NCBI GenBank assembly: GCA_009782165.1
Contig: WQUH01000200.1
Location: 1-10,390 of the forward strand
DNA length: 10,390 nt
Direction: 5' to 3'
From: Pseudomonadota bacterium
GTDB taxonomy: Bacteria; Desulfobacterota; Desulfobulbia; Desulfobulbales; Desulfobulbaceae
The notes below the pieces were generated by a model. It did no database searches. It saw only the letters and a program-made list of their open reading frames with translations, and was not told the DNA's origin. Position 1 is the stretch's first letter. Every line of letters begins with the position of its first letter. The translations under genes were made by a program, and so were the position numbers. Below, one piece after another: positions 7,742 to 10,390 of the stretch.

Positions 7742-9532
7742 CTATTTGTTGTGATGTTTGGTTGTTTTCCGCGCCGGTGCATTGATCGGCAGCAGGATGG
7801 TGAATGAGCTGCCTGCCCCTGGAATACTGTTGACCCTGATGGTGCCGCCCAGATATTTGACAATGCTCGCCGCGATGCTCAAGCCCAGGCCGGTGCCCTT
7901 GCCGCCGCCCTTGGTGGTGAAGAACGGATTGAAGATCTGCTGCATATTTTCAGGCGGAATGCCCTTGCCGGTGTCGGCGATGGTCACCCAGATCATGCCC
8001 TCCTTGGCCTCGGTGGCAATGGTGATTGTTCCCCTGTCAACGATGGCGTCAGCGGCGTTGATCAGAATATTGGCAAACACCTGCCGAAGCGGTTCGGGTT
8101 CGGCGAAGATGCGCGGCAGATCGGGAACCAGATGATCGCTCATCTCGATATGTTTGGACTTGAGTTCCACTTTCTTCAGCCGATCCACCACCTCGCCGAG
8201 CAGGGCGTTGACATCGCATTCCGCCACACTGGGCACCCGGTTCTTGCCCATGTCCTGCAGTTTGCGGGTAATCCCCTTGGCCCGGTTGGCGGCGGTGTCG
8301 ATCACCGAGAGTTCTTTGTAAATGGCCTCCGGACTGTGGTCGAGTTCGAACTCCGGGTTGAGCATGTCGCGGATCACGCCGCTGGTGGCCATGATGATCG
8401 CCAGGGGATTGTTGATCTCATGGGCTACCCCGGCGGCCAGCTCGCCGATGGCGGCCAGTTTGGAGGCATGCGCCAGCATTTCCTGCAGTTGCTGCCCTTT
8501 TTCGGCCATGCGCCGGGCCCGGTCGACCAGCCTTTTGATGGTGAAATAGATCACGGCCGAGATCACCAGGCTGATGACGATCAGGCTGATGGTCAGCACC
8601 AGCCTGGTTTTGATCATCCCGGACTGGGCCACGGACACCGGCTGCATGACCAGCAGGGCCCAGAGATGCTCCTTGAGCCAGGCATAGGCCACCAGCATGT
8701 TCTGCCCGCCGCGTTCATATTCCTCCACGCCGACAGGGGGAGACGCTGGCGGGATATGGTCGTTGACTCCGGGGAGCTGGCTGTGGCCGGGATCGACAAC
8801 CTGATAGACCCCCTGATGGTTGATCAGGGTTGATTCCACCTCCTTGCCCTGGTTGATGGACCGGAGGAAAATATAGAATTTGTCCGGGTCGAGGGCGGCG
8901 CGCATCACGTAGGTGCGGTTGTCGAACACCTGTTTGATGGCGATGGTGAAGTGGGGGACATTGCGGAAGCCCGTGTAGACATCGCTGATGAGGTAGTTTT
9001 GATTTTCCGTCAACAGCTTGCGGTACCAGGGCTCCTTGCTGTAGTCCGTACCGAGCAGCGACGAAAAGGGTCCGGCGTAGGCGATCTGGACGCCCTCGGG
9101 ATCGAAAAAGCCGATGTCGACAAAGCCGTCGTTGAGACGCTTCAACCCGGTCAGCAAATTCTCCATCTGCGCCTGAGTCGGATTGAGCGAGAATTCCTTG
9201 CTGTGGACCAGGTTGTAGAGGTTGACCACCCGTTCCTGAAGGTACAGGTCGATGGTATTTTTCTGGCTTTCCGCCACCGCCGCCAGATTGAGTTTGGCGC
9301 TCTCCTTCAGGGTATGGGTGAACTGAAAGTGAAAGTACGCGGAGAGCAGGGCGTTGGGCAGAAGAAATCCCAGAATCAGGCCGAGAATCAGGCGGGTCTG
9401 CAGTTGCTTGAAATGATGCCTGATCTGCCGCAGGTTGGCCTGGCTGTCGGCCGGGTCGTAGACATGCTCGGCGGTGGCCGGTTGATGAGGCTGCGCATCG
9501 TTGAACAGATGACTGGTATCCCAAACTCTCAT
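7742..9532 (-). CDS. Double-Cache membrane histidine kinase (first gene of the cluster)
   Basis: A 596-residue sensor kinase counted from ATG 9532. The frame extends to a TTG at 9613, but that start would overlap the upstream membrane-protein gene and the attC remnant, so the ATG is preferred even though only a weak AAGG lies 12-15 bases before it. A 45-residue cytoplasmic lead precedes a membrane helix at about 47-69. A double-Cache-like sensor (about 70-305) has EPWY (167-170) and SDVYTGFRNVPHF (183-195), matching the kinase at 47-1687. The second helix is at about 309-331. The H-box AAGVAHEINNPLAI has His371; the ATPase domain has Asn492, DTGKG (520-524), NPFFTT (535-540) and GGKGTGLGLS (543-552). 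All catalytic boxes are intact. It is followed after 9 bases by its likely receiver. A weak sigma-70-like pair (TTGTCC, 16 bases, CATACT; 9613-9586) lies upstream inside the cassette gene. The sensed signal is unknown. Confidence 0.95.
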   Translation of the reverse strand: MRVWDTSHLFNDAQPHQPATAEHVYDPADSQANLRQIRHHFKQLQTRLILGLILGFLLPNALLSAYFHFQFTHTLKESAKLNLAAVAESQKNTIDLYLQERVVNLYNLVHSKEFSLNPTQAQMENLLTGLKRLNDGFVDIGFFDPEGVQIAYAGPFSSLLGTDYSKEPWYRKLLTENQNYLISDVYTGFRNVPHFTIAIKQVFDNRTYVMRAALDPDKFYIFLRSINQGKEVESTLINHQGVYQVVDPGHSQLPGVNDHIPPASPPVGVEEYERGGQNMLVAYAWLKEHLWALLVMQPVSVAQSGMIKTRLVLTISLIVISLVISAVIYFTIKRLVDRARRMAEKGQQLQEMLAHASKLAAIGELAAGVAHEINNPLAIIMATSGVIRDMLNPEFELDHSPEAIYKELSVIDTAANRAKGITRKLQDMGKNRVPSVAECDVNALLGEVVDRLKKVELKSKHIEMSDHLVPDLPRIFAEPEPLRQVFANILINAADAIVDRGTITIATEAKEGMIWVTIADTGKGIPPENMQQIFNPFFTTKGGGKGTGLGLSIAASIVKYLGGTIRVNSIPGAGSSFTILLPINAPARKTTKHHNK

Positions 9533-9554
9533 CGCGTGTTTTCTGCCTTGTTCA

Positions 9555-9572
9555 TTGAACGAAATGTCAGGC
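9555..9572 (-). other. attC half site (R''-L'' side only), distal edge of the cassette array
   Basis: Reading on the minus strand, GCCTGACATTTCGTTCAA begins 9 bases after the stop codon of the membrane-protein gene. It matches the first 18 bases of the full site at 9916-9973 in all but one position. The expected L'-R' half, ending in GTCAGGC, is absent; a short repeat GTTCA-A-TGAAC follows and then the kinase gene. It is best read as a truncated or decayed attC marking the end of the array. Confidence 0.6.
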
Positions 9573-9581
9573 GCAACCGTT

Positions 9582-9887
9582 TCACAGTATGCCAACCACA
9601 AAAGATTGGACAAAAGCGGCGGGAATGAAAAACATGAATATCATCAATACCTTTTTGGACAGGGTGTTTTCAGAAAGACCAAAGGCATAGGCGATCCTGA
9701 ACGCAAGAACCAGTGAAAAAGGCCAAAACATGCAATGCCTGAGCACTTCCGGCTGATTTTTTATTGAACCCTCATCTATCAATGCGCCAACTCCATAGAG
9801 CGATACTGTGACAATAAGACATGCCGAAAGCATCCAGAATATTTTTCCGGGAGTTGGCAAGGAAAAATGTACGCCTGCAATGTGCAC
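9582..9887 (-). CDS. Cassette-encoded small membrane protein, function unknown
   Basis: A 101-residue protein with three predicted membrane helices at about 15-37, 52-71 and 79-100 and almost no soluble part. GTG at 9887 is the chosen start: AAGGA lies 6 bases upstream, and the longer frame back to 9944 would read through the attC site. The loop between helices 1 and 2 is short and polar (DEGSIKNQPEVLRH). The gene sits within an integron-like cassette, directly upstream of the histidine-kinase cluster. I do not recognise the family; small membrane proteins of unknown function are common in cassette arrays. It is not obviously a toxin, although a role as an antitoxin or immunity protein cannot be excluded. 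Its lower GC and different codon choice compared with the kinase genes fit horizontal acquisition. Confidence 0.7.
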   Translation of the reverse strand: MHIAGVHFSLPTPGKIFWMLSACLIVTVSLYGVGALIDEGSIKNQPEVLRHCMFWPFSLVLAFRIAYAFGLSENTLSKKVLMIFMFFIPAAFVQSFVVGIL

Positions 9888-9915
9888 GAGAAATCCTTTA
9901 TGTTTGCGGGAACAA

Positions 9916-9973
9916 GCCTGACGCCAAAGGCTCAGCGGCGGCAAAGCTGTCCGGGTTGAACGAAGTGTCAGGC
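9916..9973 (-). other. attC-like integron recombination site (58 bases)
   Basis: Read on the minus strand, the site opens with R'' GCCTGAC (9973-9967) and closes with R' GTCAGGC (9922-9916), perfect 7-base inverted complements. Between them, ACTTCGTTCAACCCGGAC matches the common L'' side of attC sites and CTGAGCCTTTGGC the L' side, with a partly paired TTCA/TGAG and CGG/CCG stem. The 58-base length is typical of short attC sites. The stop codon of the upstream gene (GCC TGA C) lies inside R'', a hallmark of cassettes. The R' box deviates from the GTTRRRY consensus by having GTC, with a compensating change in R''. Confidence 0.72.
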
Positions 9974-10390
9974 TGCCCGTTCGATTGATTTTTTTCGCCC
10001 AGGCTGCCAGAAAAACGCCCGTAAAGGAGCTTTGGCATGTGAGGCCTCTTCCGGGTCGTCATGTTCAAAGTGAAGCGTAACACCACCCTTTGTTTGTATT
10101 TCCCAGGCGAACCAGTGCGGTGATTTTGCCGGCTCGCCCAATAGTGTTATGCCGCGCTCTTGGGCCAACCGCAAAAATTCACCCATCGTTCTGCCGAAGC
10201 GCAGCAAGGCGGAGTCCATCAATTGAAGCGGCCCTCCAACTGGAACGCCGTCACCAGGGGCGTCTGCATGGATCGCGGAGAGCGTTGCAGGAGAATCAAA
10301 ATGAAATTCAATGGTTCCATAGCAAACGATCACGGGAAAAAGACTGGCGTCCCCTGGTGTATAGGGGGTGAACTCTTTTCCCCTTGCATG
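9968..10390 (-). CDS. Cassette-encoded hypothetical protein, 5' end outside the window
   Basis: The frame is open to the window edge and gives at least 140 residues ending GRKKSIERAA. A GTG at 10333 would give 121 residues, but it has no Shine-Dalgarno, and the residues before it (ARGKEFTPYTPGDASLFP) read like protein, so the true start is probably beyond the window. The core contains VCYGTIEFHFDSP, then GRTMGEFLRLAQERGI, then a WEIQTKGGVTLHFEHDD strand-like stretch, suggesting a small soluble alpha/beta protein. The pattern 'YG-hydrophobic-EFHF' followed by an EFL helix reminds me of small uncharacterised bacterial proteins, some of them immunity-like, but this is recollection only. No membrane helix or signal peptide is visible. 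Its TGA stop lies inside the R'' box of the attC-like site, so it is the gene of the upstream cassette. Confidence 0.62.
   Translation of the reverse strand, partial: HARGKEFTPYTPGDASLFPVIVCYGTIEFHFDSPATLSAIHADAPGDGVPVGGPLQLMDSALLRFGRTMGEFLRLAQERGITLLGEPAKSPHWFAWEIQTKGGVTLHFEHDDPEEASHAKAPLRAFFWQPGRKKSIERAA

Larger units (their letters stand above)
9555..9921 (-). mobile_element. Probable integron gene cassette (last of the array)
   Basis: One small gene lies between two attC-like sites in the same orientation. The cassette would start just inside the R' box of the upstream site (cleavage after the G of GTCAGGC, 9922/9921), leaving a leader of about 34 bases before the GTG start. The gene fills nearly all of it and ends 9 bases before the next site. 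One gene, no obvious promoter and a stop next to attC is the usual cassette layout. Because the downstream site lacks its R' half, this cassette is probably now immobile. The sequence is more AT-rich than the kinase cluster, as expected for acquired cassettes. Confidence 0.6.

Noticed and set aside
9586..9613. Sigma-70 promoter for the kinase cluster (TTGTCC-16-CATACT)
   Set aside because: Only four of six matches in each box and it lies inside a coding region; kept as a remark, not as a feature.
9533..9613. Upstream TTG start for the first kinase (27 extra residues)
   Set aside because: It would overlap the membrane-protein gene and run through the attC remnant; the ATG at 9532 fits the cassette boundary.

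Overview
The window carries six confidently called protein genes, one strongly supported 29-codon gene, and the distal end of what looks like an integron gene-cassette array. Every gene reads on the minus strand. Gene content points to a Gram-negative, GC-rich environmental bacterium, most likely of the Desulfobacterota (former Deltaproteobacteria). That placement is an inference: it rests on the family of PPDK-like phosphotransferases without a PEP-binding barrel, the double-Cache histidine kinases and the chromosomal integron, and no taxonomic marker is present.

In transcription order, from high to low coordinate: (1) A hypothetical protein is cut by the right edge of the window (10390-9968), and its stop codon lies inside an attC-like site (9973-9916). 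(2) A 101-residue three-helix membrane protein (9887-9582) is followed by half of a second attC-like site (9572-9555). These two genes are typical integron cassettes. No integrase is visible; by usual integron geometry it would lie beyond 10390. (3) Directly after the half site a signalling cluster begins: a double-Cache histidine kinase (9532-7742), a stand-alone receiver protein (7732-7316), two paralogous proteins of about 870 residues with an ATP-grasp (PPDK_N) domain and a phosphohistidine swivel domain (7263-4654 and 4513-1898), a 29-residue single-helix membrane microprotein (1852-1763), and a second double-Cache histidine kinase (1687-47).

The two large proteins keep the residues needed to move phosphate from ATP to a histidine. 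I see none of the usual C-terminal PEP/pyruvate TIM-barrel motifs. Both instead end in the same 280-residue region rich in conserved His, Cys, Asp and Arg. They are therefore probably not ordinary PEP synthases but phosphotransferases acting on an unknown acceptor. With two similar sensor kinases, one output-less receiver and a membrane microprotein, the cluster looks like a duplicated sensing and phosphotransfer system whose substrate is unknown. No rRNA, tRNA, CRISPR array or transposase gene was seen.
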